This document shows positions 17,893-26,174 of a stretch of DNA of 64,000 nt, in pieces (within the stretch, counting starts at the first letter, position 1; each line of letters opens with the position of its first letter). Made by a program: the position numbers and the translations under genes. Location: positions 162,670 through 226,669 of the forward strand of contig NZ_JBNJLT010000006.1 in the NCBI RefSeq assembly GCF_050113635.1, in the 5' to 3' direction. Origin of the DNA: Marinimicrobium sp050113635. Its GTDB lineage: Bacteria; Pseudomonadota; Gammaproteobacteria; Pseudomonadales; Cellvibrionaceae. Below the pieces are notes generated by a model. It ran no database searches. It was not told the origin of the DNA and saw nothing but the letters and a program-made list of their open reading frames with translations.

Positions 17893-19821
17893 CTACCGGG
17901 GTTCGACTCGTCCGCGCCGGGCTACATCCGAGGCCAGGCGAGCGGCGAAATCATCCAGACTCATTACCCCCAGGTCTTTGCCATCGCGTGTCCGAACGGC
18001 AACATGACCGGATTCCATCTCCTTGTCGCCTATGACCAGGAGATAGGGAATGCGCTGAAGGGTGTGCTCGCGGATTTTAAAGCCGATCTTCTCGTTTCTC
18101 AAGTCCGAAATTGCCCTAAATCCTTTATCTCGCAGGGTTTTCTCTACTTTTTGGGCATATTCGGCCTGATTATCCGTGATATTCATCACAACGGCTTGCT
18201 CCGGAGCCAGCCAGGCGGGGAAAATGCCCTCGTAATGCTCGATCAAAATCCCGATAAAACGCTCAAATGAGCCCAAAATGGCCCGATGCAGCATCACCGG
18301 CACTTTGCGGGAGCCATCTTCCGCCACATATTGAGCATCCAAACGACCCGGCATCGAGAAATCCACCTGGATCGTGCCCAACTGCCAGACCCGGCCAATA
18401 CAGTCTTTCAGGGAGAATTCGATCTTGGGCCCGTAGAAAGCGCCTTCGCCCGGAAGTTCCTCCCAATCGAGGTTTTTGGCGTTTAACGCCTCCGCCAACG
18501 CCTTTTCGGCCTTATCCCAGCTCTCTTCACTGCCCACGCGCTGTTCCGGGCGGGTAGAAAGACGATAAATGATCTCGCCGAAGCCGAAGTCCTGGTAGAC
18601 CTCGTGCAGGAAGTCGATAAAGTCCGCCACTTCCGGCTGAATGGCATCCTCGGTGCAGAAGATATGGGCATCATCCTGCGTAAAGCCCCGCACCCGCATG
18701 ATGCCGTGCAGTGAGCCGGAGGGCTCATTGCGGTGACAGGAGCCGAATTCCGCCAGCCGCAGCGGCAGATCCCGGTAACTTTTCAGGCCCTGATTGAATA
18801 CCTGCACATGGCACGGGCAATTCATGGGCTTGACGGCAAAATCCCGCTCTTCAGATTTGAGGGTAAACATCCCGTCGCCGAACTTGTCCGCGTGGCCGGA
18901 CTTCTGCCACAGCGTCATATCCACCACTTGCGGCGTGCGGATCTCCTGGTAGCCATGGCGGTTCTGCATCCCGCGCATGTAGTCTTCCAGGGTTTTGTAG
19001 ATGGTCCAGCCCTTGGGGTGCCAGAACACCATACCCGGGGCTTCTTCCTGGGTGTGGAAAAGGTTGTGCTTTTTGCCCAGCTTGCGATGATCCCGCTTTT
19101 CGGCTTCTTCCAGACGCTGGATATAGCCTTTCAGCGCTTTCTTGTCGTTCCAGGCAGTACCGTAGATGCGCTGAAGCTGCTTGTTGCTGGAGTCACCCCG
19201 CCAGTAGGCACCGGAGACCCGCATCAGCTTGAAGTAGCGCATGACGCGGGTATTGGGCACGTGCGGGCCACGACACATGTCGATGTATTCTTCGTGGTGG
19301 TAGAGACCCACGGCTTTCTCGCCGGCTTTGATCAGGTCGTCGACCAGCTCTACCTTGAAGTCTTCACCCCGTCTGGCAAACACTTCACGGGCGCGCTCGA
19401 TGGGTGTCATCTCCTTGATCACGTCGTAGTCTTTCTTGATCAGTTCCTGTACCCGCTGCTCAATGGCTTCTATGTCTTCCGGCGTGAGCGGGCGGGGGAA
19501 ATCGATATCGTAATAGAAACCGTCTTCGATCACCGGACCAATGGCCATTTTGGCCTCGGGAAACAGCTGCTTCACCGCATGTCCCACCAGGTGGGCGAAT
19601 GAGTGGCGAATGACTTCCAACCCTTCCGGGTCGCGACCGGTGATCAGGGTAATCTCAGCGTCTTCTTCAATCAGTTCGCAGGCGTCGACCAGTTTGCCAT
19701 TGATGCGACCGCACACGGTTGCTTTGGCCAAGCCGGGACCAATATCCTCGGCCACTTGCATAAGCGTGACCGGCTGGGCGAATTCGCGTTGGGAACCATC
19801 GGGAAGTGTAATAACAGGCAT
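17893..19821 (-). CDS. thrS: threonyl-tRNA synthetase
   Basis: 642 aa, same length as E. coli ThrRS. An N-terminal TGS domain (1-61) and the editing domain with HSFAHLVGHAV (about 73-83) precede the class II core with RGPHVPNT, the Zn-site Cys in MNCPCH, and motif 3 HRAILGSFERFIGIL; an anticodon-binding domain closes the protein. First gene of the thrS-infC-rpmI-rplT-pheST-ihfA operon; ATG follows AAGGA. Confidence 0.99.
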   Translation of the reverse strand: MPVITLPDGSQREFAQPVTLMQVAEDIGPGLAKATVCGRINGKLVDACELIEEDAEITLITGRDPEGLEVIRHSFAHLVGHAVKQLFPEAKMAIGPVIEDGFYYDIDFPRPLTPEDIEAIEQRVQELIKKDYDVIKEMTPIERAREVFARRGEDFKVELVDDLIKAGEKAVGLYHHEEYIDMCRGPHVPNTRVMRYFKLMRVSGAYWRGDSSNKQLQRIYGTAWNDKKALKGYIQRLEEAEKRDHRKLGKKHNLFHTQEEAPGMVFWHPKGWTIYKTLEDYMRGMQNRHGYQEIRTPQVVDMTLWQKSGHADKFGDGMFTLKSEERDFAVKPMNCPCHVQVFNQGLKSYRDLPLRLAEFGSCHRNEPSGSLHGIMRVRGFTQDDAHIFCTEDAIQPEVADFIDFLHEVYQDFGFGEIIYRLSTRPEQRVGSEESWDKAEKALAEALNAKNLDWEELPGEGAFYGPKIEFSLKDCIGRVWQLGTIQVDFSMPGRLDAQYVAEDGSRKVPVMLHRAILGSFERFIGILIEHYEGIFPAWLAPEQAVVMNITDNQAEYAQKVEKTLRDKGFRAISDLRNEKIGFKIREHTLQRIPYLLVIGDKEMESGHVAVRTRDGKDLGVMSLDDFAARLASDVARRGRVEPR

Positions 19822-19955
19822 GGTGTATCCTTGTATCAGTGGTGACCCCTACCAAAGGCCACGTGAGTGGAACTCCGCCGCCCTACGGGGCCGAAAGGCC
19901 CGGACGACAGCATTGCATCGGGAAAACCGGCGATTATAAAGAGGTATGCACGGCC

Positions 19956-20417
19956 ATGGCAAATTACTGGTTGTTTAAATCCGAACCGGATGAATACGGC
20001 ATTGAAGACCTGAAAAACGAGCCGCAAGGTATCGGGCGCTGGAACGGCATCCGCAATTATCAGGCCCGGAATTTCCTGCGCGACTCAGTGCGTGAAGGCG
20101 ATCAGGTGCTGGTGTATCACAGCCAGTGCAAGGTGCCAGGCGTGGCGGGAACCGCCAACGTGGTCAAAGCCGCCTACCCTGACCCGGCACAGTTCGACGC
20201 GCAAAGCGCTTACTATGACCCCAAGGCCACGCCCGACAATCCCCGCTGGTTTTGTGTGGATATCCAATTTGCTTCGGTGTTTGATCAGGTAGTGCCACTG
20301 AAGACCCTCAAACAACAACCATCACTGAGCGAAATGGTGTTGCTAAAGCAGGGGCGGTTGTCGATTCAGCCGGTCACCGCCCTTGAGTGGCGCCACATTA
20401 TAGGCATGGCGTCCTGA
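19956..20417 (+). CDS. EVE domain protein
   Basis: 153-aa EVE (PUA-like) protein related to eukaryotic thymocyte nuclear protein 1. It begins MANYWLFKSEPDEYG, and contains WNGIRNYQARNFLRD, the VYHS strand, and a WFCVDI segment, all typical. EVE domains are thought to read modified DNA or RNA bases; this stand-alone form has no known role. I chose ATG 19956 over upstream in-frame codons because family similarity begins exactly there. It is divergent from thrS. Confidence 0.88.
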   Translation: MANYWLFKSEPDEYGIEDLKNEPQGIGRWNGIRNYQARNFLRDSVREGDQVLVYHSQCKVPGVAGTANVVKAAYPDPAQFDAQSAYYDPKATPDNPRWFCVDIQFASVFDQVVPLKTLKQQPSLSEMVLLKQGRLSIQPVTALEWRHIIGMAS

Positions 20418-20432
20418 CCAGACGCGCCGACA

Positions 20433-20795
20433 CTATTCTTCCGCCGTGTAATAAACCCCGGGAAGCCAGCTCTTCTTGATGATCAGGGTACGACTCAGGT
20501 CATCCGCCATTTGCTCGGTGTATTGCACTGTATGGGTACCAATGCGAACCGATACCTCAGGCCCCAACAACGCCTCGGGCAACCGCTTATCATTCACCCA
20601 GACGCCATTGGTGCTGTGCAGATCTCGGATGCGAAACCCCTCGGCGGTGGCCTCGACCACGGCGTGATGGCCGCTCACCGTTGGATCATCCATTACCAGA
20701 TGATTGTCCGGGCTGCGGCCAATGGTGAGCGCCTCGTTGGTCAACTCGTAATAGCCCACGCTGGAGCCGTTCAATTGATGGTGGAGATACGGCAT
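20433..20795 (-). CDS. FHA domain protein
   Basis: Single-domain protein of 120 aa. The forkhead-associated fold shows IGRSPDNHLVMDD, VSGHHAVVE, and DLHSTNGVWVNDKRL, which include the conserved phosphothreonine-binding Gly-Arg, Ser-His and Asn residues. It lacks any output domain, so it probably docks phosphorylated partners. No kinase or phosphatase gene lies nearby, and it is convergent with the EVE gene. Confidence 0.88.
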   Translation of the reverse strand: MPYLHHQLNGSSVGYYELTNEALTIGRSPDNHLVMDDPTVSGHHAVVEATAEGFRIRDLHSTNGVWVNDKRLPEALLGPEVSVRIGTHTVQYTEQMADDLSRTLIIKKSWLPGVYYTAEE

Positions 20796-20917
20796 AGAGC
20801 CCCCTTCCTCTTCTGCCGGTTACTGCTAAAGGTTAGCACAGAGTCTGCACTCACTGTGTGACCCCCTTCTCCCGCCGTCCTGCATTATTGCAACACGGAC
20901 ATCATTGTAGGCTAATA

Positions 20918-20931
20918 GTTAGCATGCTAAC
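20918..20931. promoter_or_regulatory. 14-bp palindrome, likely MarR/SlyA-type operator
   Basis: GTTAGCATGCTAAC is a perfect 14-bp palindrome whose core TTAGCATGCTAA differs by one base from the SlyA/MarR-type consensus TTAGCAAGCTAA. It lies about 57 bp upstream of the marR-like gene that heads an efflux operon, ideal for autorepression. Confidence 0.65.
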
Positions 20932-20987
20932 ATTATGTTCAATACCTATTTTTTGAACAGCCAGAAGACTCGACAGCGAGGCCTCTT

Positions 20988-21446
20988 TTGAACACTCAAT
21001 TTGCTCCCTCCCAATTCTTCGACGCCCTGACCACGGTAAGCCGCAAGATGCGCACCCTGTTCAACCAGCGCGTCACCGCGCAAGGCCTCACGTACCCTAG
21101 AGCCAGGGCGCTATTTCGCCTCGCCCGCCATCAGCCAATGACACAACGCCAACTGGCCTGTGAGCTGGAGCTTCAGCAGGCCACACTGGTGCGGTTGCTG
21201 GACCGAATGGAGGAGCACAATCTGATCGAACGTCGTGCCGCCGCGGGTGACCGACGCATCAAACACATTGTTCTGACCCCGCATGGCGAGCAGCAGGCGG
21301 AGCAGGTGCATCGCATTGCGGAGCACATGCGCCTCGAAGTGTTTCAGGACATCGATCCCGACCGGTTGGCCGAGACATTCTCTCTGCTTGAGCAAATCCA
21401 GCAACGGATTGCCAAACTGGAGGATACGGATGGCCACGAGCGGTGA
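20988..21446 (+). CDS. MarR family transcriptional regulator
   Basis: 152-aa winged-helix regulator. Helix-turn-helix TQRQLACELELQQATLVRLLDRMEE is around residues 51-75 with the wing AAAGDRRIKHIVLT after it. The frame starts with TTG at 20988 preceded by GAGG; no ATG fits in-frame nearby. Its end overlaps the following MFS gene by 4 nt, so it probably represses its own operon encoding a DHA2-type pump and a membrane-fusion protein. Inducer unknown. Confidence 0.9.
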   Translation: MNTQFAPSQFFDALTTVSRKMRTLFNQRVTAQGLTYPRARALFRLARHQPMTQRQLACELELQQATLVRLLDRMEEHNLIERRAAAGDRRIKHIVLTPHGEQQAEQVHRIAEHMRLEVFQDIDPDRLAETFSLLEQIQQRIAKLEDTDGHER

Positions 21447-22999
21447 GCGCCGCCTATATTCTCGCCGGCATTTTGCTGGCGTTGACGCAAGGGCTGGGGA
21501 TGAGTTTTATCTCCGGGAACATCCGGGAGATTGCCGGCCCGATGGGGTTGACCCAACAGGAAGCCACCTGGCTGATCGCCGCTTATGTTTTCCCAAACGC
21601 CAGCCTGACTCTGCTGCTGTTCAAGGTGCGGGCTCAATATGGCTTGAGGCGTTTCGCGGAGATCACCATTGTGGTTTATGTGCTGGTTTGTCTTGCTCAC
21701 CTGTGGGTGGACGGCTACCAGAGCGCTCTGATCATGCGATTTTTTGCCGGCGTTGCCGCTGCGCCGATGACCTCTCTCGGGTTTCTTTATATTCTCGAAT
21801 CGATTCCACCAGAAAAGAAACTGAACGTCGGTTTATGCATCGCGCTGACCGCCATGGCATTGGGCCTGCCCCTGTCCGGGCTGATATCTCCAGCGCTGTT
21901 GGAGTCCGGCAATCCTCAGGTGTTGTATTTGATGGAACTGGGGCTGGCAATGATCGCGCTCGGCCTGGTTTATGCCTTTCCGTTGACGTCGCCGCCACGG
22001 CGCAAAGTGATCAGTAAACTGGATGTGCTCAGTTTTCTGTTTCTGGCAATGGCACTGGGCACTTTTGCCTCGGTACTGACCGTGGGGCGCGGTTATTGGT
22101 GGACCACCACCAACTGGCTCGGCATCTGGCTGATCGCGGGCATCGCGGCGGCGATTATTTTTGCCGTTATCGAATTGCACCGGGAAGAGCCACTGGTCGA
22201 CGTTCGCTGGATTACGTCCCGGGAAATTCTGCATTTTATCGGCGCACTCATGGTGTTTCGCATTGTGCTGTCCGAGCAGTCTGGCGGGGCCATCAATTTT
22301 ATGCGTAACGCCGGGCTGCTGAACGAGCAAATCGGTGGGCTGTATCTCGTGATGATCATTGCCACGATAGTCTCCGGCGCACTGTGTGCGGTGATCATGA
22401 AACCTGGGCGAGAACCCGCGTTGCACGCGGTGGCTTTATTAATGATTGCGGTCGGCAGTTACATGGACAGCCAGTCCACCATCCTGACCCGCCCGGAACA
22501 AATGTATGTCAGCCAGGCGTTAATCAGTTTTGCTGGTGGCTTGTTTCTGCCGCCAGCGCTGGCCATCGGATTAAATTCCGCGCTCAAGCGTGGCCCCAAC
22601 TACATACTGTCATTCATCGTGGTCTTTCTGACCACGCAAAAAGTGGGAGGCTACCTGGGCAGCGCGTTGTACAGCACATTTGTCCAGTGGCGGGAACAGT
22701 TGCATTCAGCGCGCCTGGCCACCCAATTAAACACGACCTCGCCCTTGGTCAGTCAACGTATTGAAGCACTCGGTTATTCGTATCAGGGCGTTGTACAACC
22801 CGGTAGTGAGCAATCGACCCTCGGGGCCAATCTGCTGGCGCAGCAGGTGCAACAGCAGGCTTATGTGCTGGCGTACAACGATTCCTTTTTGCTCACCGGC
22901 GCGCTTTGCGTATTGGCTCTGATCTGGTTAAGCCTGCACGTACTGTGGCGACATCGACACCAGTGGCTGCCGCATCGGCTGCAAGCGGCGCACGGGTAA
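21443..22999 (+). CDS. DHA2-family MFS drug efflux transporter
   Basis: Inner-membrane transporter of 518 aa with about 14 predicted helices, as in EmrB/QacA-type pumps. The N-terminal half shows LTQQEATWLIAAYVFPNA and the motif-C-like GLPLSGLISPALL. A periplasmic loop near the C-terminus (about 415-470) is typical of EmrB-like members. GTG start overlaps the marR stop (GTGA). With the HlyD-like protein downstream it would form a tripartite pump using a separate outer-membrane channel. Confidence 0.88.
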   Translation: MSAAYILAGILLALTQGLGMSFISGNIREIAGPMGLTQQEATWLIAAYVFPNASLTLLLFKVRAQYGLRRFAEITIVVYVLVCLAHLWVDGYQSALIMRFFAGVAAAPMTSLGFLYILESIPPEKKLNVGLCIALTAMALGLPLSGLISPALLESGNPQVLYLMELGLAMIALGLVYAFPLTSPPRRKVISKLDVLSFLFLAMALGTFASVLTVGRGYWWTTTNWLGIWLIAGIAAAIIFAVIELHREEPLVDVRWITSREILHFIGALMVFRIVLSEQSGGAINFMRNAGLLNEQIGGLYLVMIIATIVSGALCAVIMKPGREPALHAVALLMIAVGSYMDSQSTILTRPEQMYVSQALISFAGGLFLPPALAIGLNSALKRGPNYILSFIVVFLTTQKVGGYLGSALYSTFVQWREQLHSARLATQLNTTSPLVSQRIEALGYSYQGVVQPGSEQSTLGANLLAQQVQQQAYVLAYNDSFLLTGALCVLALIWLSLHVLWRHRHQWLPHRLQAAHG

Positions 23000-23050
23000 A
23001 TTTTCTGCCAATACGGAGAGCCTTTGTTTTATGAGGAGCACTATTGTTTT

Positions 23051-24139
23051 ATGACTCAAGTACTACGTTCCATTGCCACTTACATTACATTGCTGATCGG
23101 TGCCCTCGGGGTCGCTATCGTTTTATACGCCTGGGATCTGCCACCGTTCAATGGGTCGGAACAAACAACGGACGATGCCTATGTGCGAGGTCAGGTCATT
23201 CTGATTAGCCCACAGTTATCGGGCTATTTGGTGGACGTGCCGGTACAGGATTATCAACACGTTCGCGAGGGAGACTTAATTGCCAAAGTCGACGACCGAA
23301 CCTACCGTCAAAAGCTGGCACAGGCCAAAGCGCAACTGGCCAAGGCGGAAGCGGCGCTGGCCAATTCGGAACAAAGCCGACAGTCCGCCCAGGCTCGTAT
23401 CGAGTCCGCCCTGGCCGCCGTAGACAGCGCCAAAGCCAGGCGTGACGAAACAAAAACACAGTACCAGCGCGTGCATGCATTGCGTGACACGAATATGGCC
23501 AGTCAAAGCGAAGAGGAAAAAGCCAAAGCCAACTCCGATCAAGCCCAGGCGGCGCTTCGACAAGCCGAAGCGGCGGTGCAGGTAGCGCGGCAGGAACTGA
23601 ATACCATTGTCGTCAGCCGCCGCTCGCTCGAAGCTTCTGTAGACAGTGCGCAGGCCGACGTTGAGCTGGCGAAAATCGATTGGCAGAACACCCGAATCAC
23701 AGCGCCACAGGATGGAACATTGGGCGAGGTCTCTGCACAGATTGGTCAATACGTATCTGCCGGATCACGCCTTGCCTCTATCATTCCCCGACAAACCTGG
23801 GTCGTGGCAAACTTCAAGGAAACTCAGTTGCGTGGAATGGTAGACGGGCAAGCGGTCAATTTCACGGTGGACGCGCTGGGTGATCACCGCTTTGCAGGAC
23901 ACATTGAAAGCTTTGCCCCGGCGACCGGTTCAGAGTTCTCTGTCATAAAAGCCGATAACGCCACCGGGAACTTTACCAAAGTGGCTCAACGCCTGGCGGT
24001 GCGCATTGCCATTGATCCCGATCAGCCAATGGCCGAACAATTAGTGCCGGGCCTGTCCGTGGTGGTGCACGCGGATACCAATGCGCTTAAAGGGACACGA
24101 CCGAATGGCACTCGCTCGACGGCAGGCCTCCTTCGTTAA
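23051..24139 (+). CDS. HlyD/EmrA-type membrane fusion protein
   Basis: Periplasmic adaptor of 362 aa. One N-terminal transmembrane helix (about 6-28), TTDDAYVRGQ (hallmark of EmrA-like adaptors), a biotinyl-lipoyl half-motif, an Ala/Gln-rich coiled-coil hairpin (about 75-190) and a beta-barrel with ITAPQDGTLGE. I chose ATG 23051; an upstream in-frame TTG (23024) is possible. Third gene of the marR-MFS-hlyD operon. Its 3' end overlaps the convergent MFS gene by 4 bp. Confidence 0.88.
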   Translation: MTQVLRSIATYITLLIGALGVAIVLYAWDLPPFNGSEQTTDDAYVRGQVILISPQLSGYLVDVPVQDYQHVREGDLIAKVDDRTYRQKLAQAKAQLAKAEAALANSEQSRQSAQARIESALAAVDSAKARRDETKTQYQRVHALRDTNMASQSEEEKAKANSDQAQAALRQAEAAVQVARQELNTIVVSRRSLEASVDSAQADVELAKIDWQNTRITAPQDGTLGEVSAQIGQYVSAGSRLASIIPRQTWVVANFKETQLRGMVDGQAVNFTVDALGDHRFAGHIESFAPATGSEFSVIKADNATGNFTKVAQRLAVRIAIDPDQPMAEQLVPGLSVVVHADTNALKGTRPNGTRSTAGLLR

Positions 24140-25323
24140 TCTCGGGGGCAGATAAGACGAGGCGCTCCAGCGCGGAGCGCGGTCCCAAATTGCGCAATCA
24201 TTACTGCCATTAATAACCAGAGAGGCACCTGCCAGCTACCGAAGCCATCGTGCAGCGCTCCGAACAACACCGGCCCGACCGCCGCCATCAGGTATCCCAC
24301 GGATTGGCACATGCCGGATAAACTCGCAGCGGTGGGTGCATCGGCGCCGCGTATTCCGATCAATGTCAGCGCCACACTAATCATGCTGCCCTGCCCCAGC
24401 CCCATGCAGATAGCCCATACATAAGGCCATTCCGTGGTCGCCAATACGAAGCCTGCCACACCCACCACGGCGGGCACATGCAACAGCGCCATTGCCAGAG
24501 CCTTGTTGCGCATCCGAGTGTAAATCAACGGAGCGAGAAACGTGGCGGGAATACCGAACAGGTTATAGAGCGTCAACAACGTGCCGGACTTTGCCTCACT
24601 CATTCCCGCGTCGGCAAATACCTTCGCCAGCCAGGCGATGCAGGTATAAAACACCATCGACTGGCAGCCGAAAAATACACTCAGCCACCAGGCCTCCGTA
24701 TTGCGCCATAAAGAAACCGAACGGCGGTCCGGCACATCGGCCCGGTGCCGAAAACGCAACATGGGCAACCAGAGCAAAAAAGCGGCCGCCGCGAACAGCG
24801 CCCACAACCCGACCGGGTATTGCCAATTCCCTTTCATGGCGTCCCGCAACGGCACGGCGCTGAAGGCCGCCAGTGCGCCGACAGATGACATCGTCAAGGT
24901 ATACACGCCCGTCATCAACGCAATGCGTGAGGGAAAACTGCGTCGAACCAGCGAGGGTGTCAGTACATTCATGAGCGCGATGGCAGCGCCCAGTATTACC
25001 GTGCCCAGCAGCATCACCGTGTAGTGGTCCACCGCCCGGAGTCCCTGCCCCACCGCCACCAAAGCGAGCGCACCCCAAAGCGTTAATTCCAATCCGTGAC
25101 GACCGGCAATGCGCGGTGCCATAACAGAGAGCAACCCAAAACACAGAATCGGCACGGTGGTCAGCAGTCCCATTTGCACACTGGACAAGCTCAGGTCACG
25201 TCCAATGCTTTCAACCAGCGGCCCCACCACAACGAGACTGCCTCGCATGTTCGCGGCCAGCAATAACAGCGCAAGCACAAATCCCACTAACGGCAACCAC
25301 GGGCGGGAAAAAAGAAACTTCAC
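24136..25323 (-). CDS. CynX/NimT-type MFS transporter
   Basis: 395-aa, 12-helix major facilitator protein. Features ANMRGSLVVVGPLVESI in helix 1 and GLLTTVPILCFGLLSVMAP, both seen in the CynX/NimT group (cyanate, nitroimidazole and related anions). Substrate cannot be told. Starts with GTG preceded by AGAAGG. Unrelated to the convergent efflux operon. Confidence 0.82.
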   Translation of the reverse strand: MKFLFSRPWLPLVGFVLALLLLAANMRGSLVVVGPLVESIGRDLSLSSVQMGLLTTVPILCFGLLSVMAPRIAGRHGLELTLWGALALVAVGQGLRAVDHYTVMLLGTVILGAAIALMNVLTPSLVRRSFPSRIALMTGVYTLTMSSVGALAAFSAVPLRDAMKGNWQYPVGLWALFAAAAFLLWLPMLRFRHRADVPDRRSVSLWRNTEAWWLSVFFGCQSMVFYTCIAWLAKVFADAGMSEAKSGTLLTLYNLFGIPATFLAPLIYTRMRNKALAMALLHVPAVVGVAGFVLATTEWPYVWAICMGLGQGSMISVALTLIGIRGADAPTAASLSGMCQSVGYLMAAVGPVLFGALHDGFGSWQVPLWLLMAVMIAQFGTALRAGAPRLICPRD

Positions 25324-25377
25324 GATAACCTTCTCCAGGGGCTCCAGGCTCCAGGCGGGATGATTGACGGTAAACGC

Positions 25378-25402
25378 ATAAAGGCCCCGAAGGGGCCTTT
25401 AT
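25378..25402 (-). terminator. strong hairpin terminator after the YceI gene
   Basis: A perfect 11-bp stem ATAAAGGCCCC/GGGGCCTTTAT with a 3-nt loop. It lies about 75 bp after the yceI-like stop and upstream of the MFS gene on the same strand, so it likely insulates the two. T content at the 3' side is modest. Confidence 0.7.
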
Positions 25403-25475
25403 CAACGTAATACTGCTATCAAAATATCACTACCGTCCTGCAATCGGCGCTATCTCAAGCCGGGACGATACCGAT

Positions 25476-26072
25476 CTACTCTTTTTCCCGAAACACCAGC
25501 GCTGCCGTTACCGGCACGGCTGTTGCAATCGCATTCAATCCAGCCACTTCACGCAGCTTTTCAATACCGGTATCCAAACCGTGATCAGCCGCGTTCAGCA
25601 TAATCGGCGTTTCCGTCACGGCCAGGAACGAGCCTTCTTCCAGAACACTGATTCTTAAGGTAGCGGGGTAGGATTTTGATGTGCCGTTCAGATCAACCGT
25701 TAGTGCCACTTCTTCCAGCAACAACTCTCCCGGTGCCAATGTCTCCAGCAACTCGGGATCAATATCGGCAGTAATCGTGGCCGTGGGCATTTTGGCTACG
25801 TTGAACAACATGTCCCGCATGCGCTCATTGCGGATGGGGATAGCGCTCTCGACGCTGGCCAACTCAATCTCGACCGTTGCTTTTCCCGATGCGTCAATGC
25901 CACCGGACAGCTCTTCAAAGTAATGAGCCTCGGCAATCGCATCGTTTTTGACAGAGACAAAGTGCAGGCTGGATTGCCCATCATCCAGTGTCCAGTCCGC
26001 CAGTGCGGGCGCTGCCGCAAGTCCTGCCAATGAGGCCGCGAGCATGGATTTGCAGAGCCATTGTTTAATCAT
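25476..26072 (-). CDS. YceI family periplasmic protein
   Basis: 198 aa with a Sec signal peptide cut after ALA (about residue 25). The mature part is a YceI-like lipocalin-type beta-barrel: WTLDDGQSSLHFVSVKND at the start, IRNERMRDMLFNVAKMPTATI in the middle. YceI proteins bind isoprenoid or amide-type lipids. I chose ATG 26072 because AGGAG lies 8 nt upstream and the signal peptide starts there; the longer frame adds 15 residues. Confidence 0.88.
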   Translation of the reverse strand: MIKQWLCKSMLAASLAGLAAAPALADWTLDDGQSSLHFVSVKNDAIAEAHYFEELSGGIDASGKATVEIELASVESAIPIRNERMRDMLFNVAKMPTATITADIDPELLETLAPGELLLEEVALTVDLNGTSKSYPATLRISVLEEGSFLAVTETPIMLNAADHGLDTGIEKLREVAGLNAIATAVPVTAALVFREKE

Positions 26073-26174
26073 ACGAATACTCCTGAGCGTGTGGATGCCA
26101 CTGTGAACAACACTCATAATACCCGTGTTTTCCGACCAGTAACAGGGACCGGGCTTTCCCCTCCCAGTATCTCT

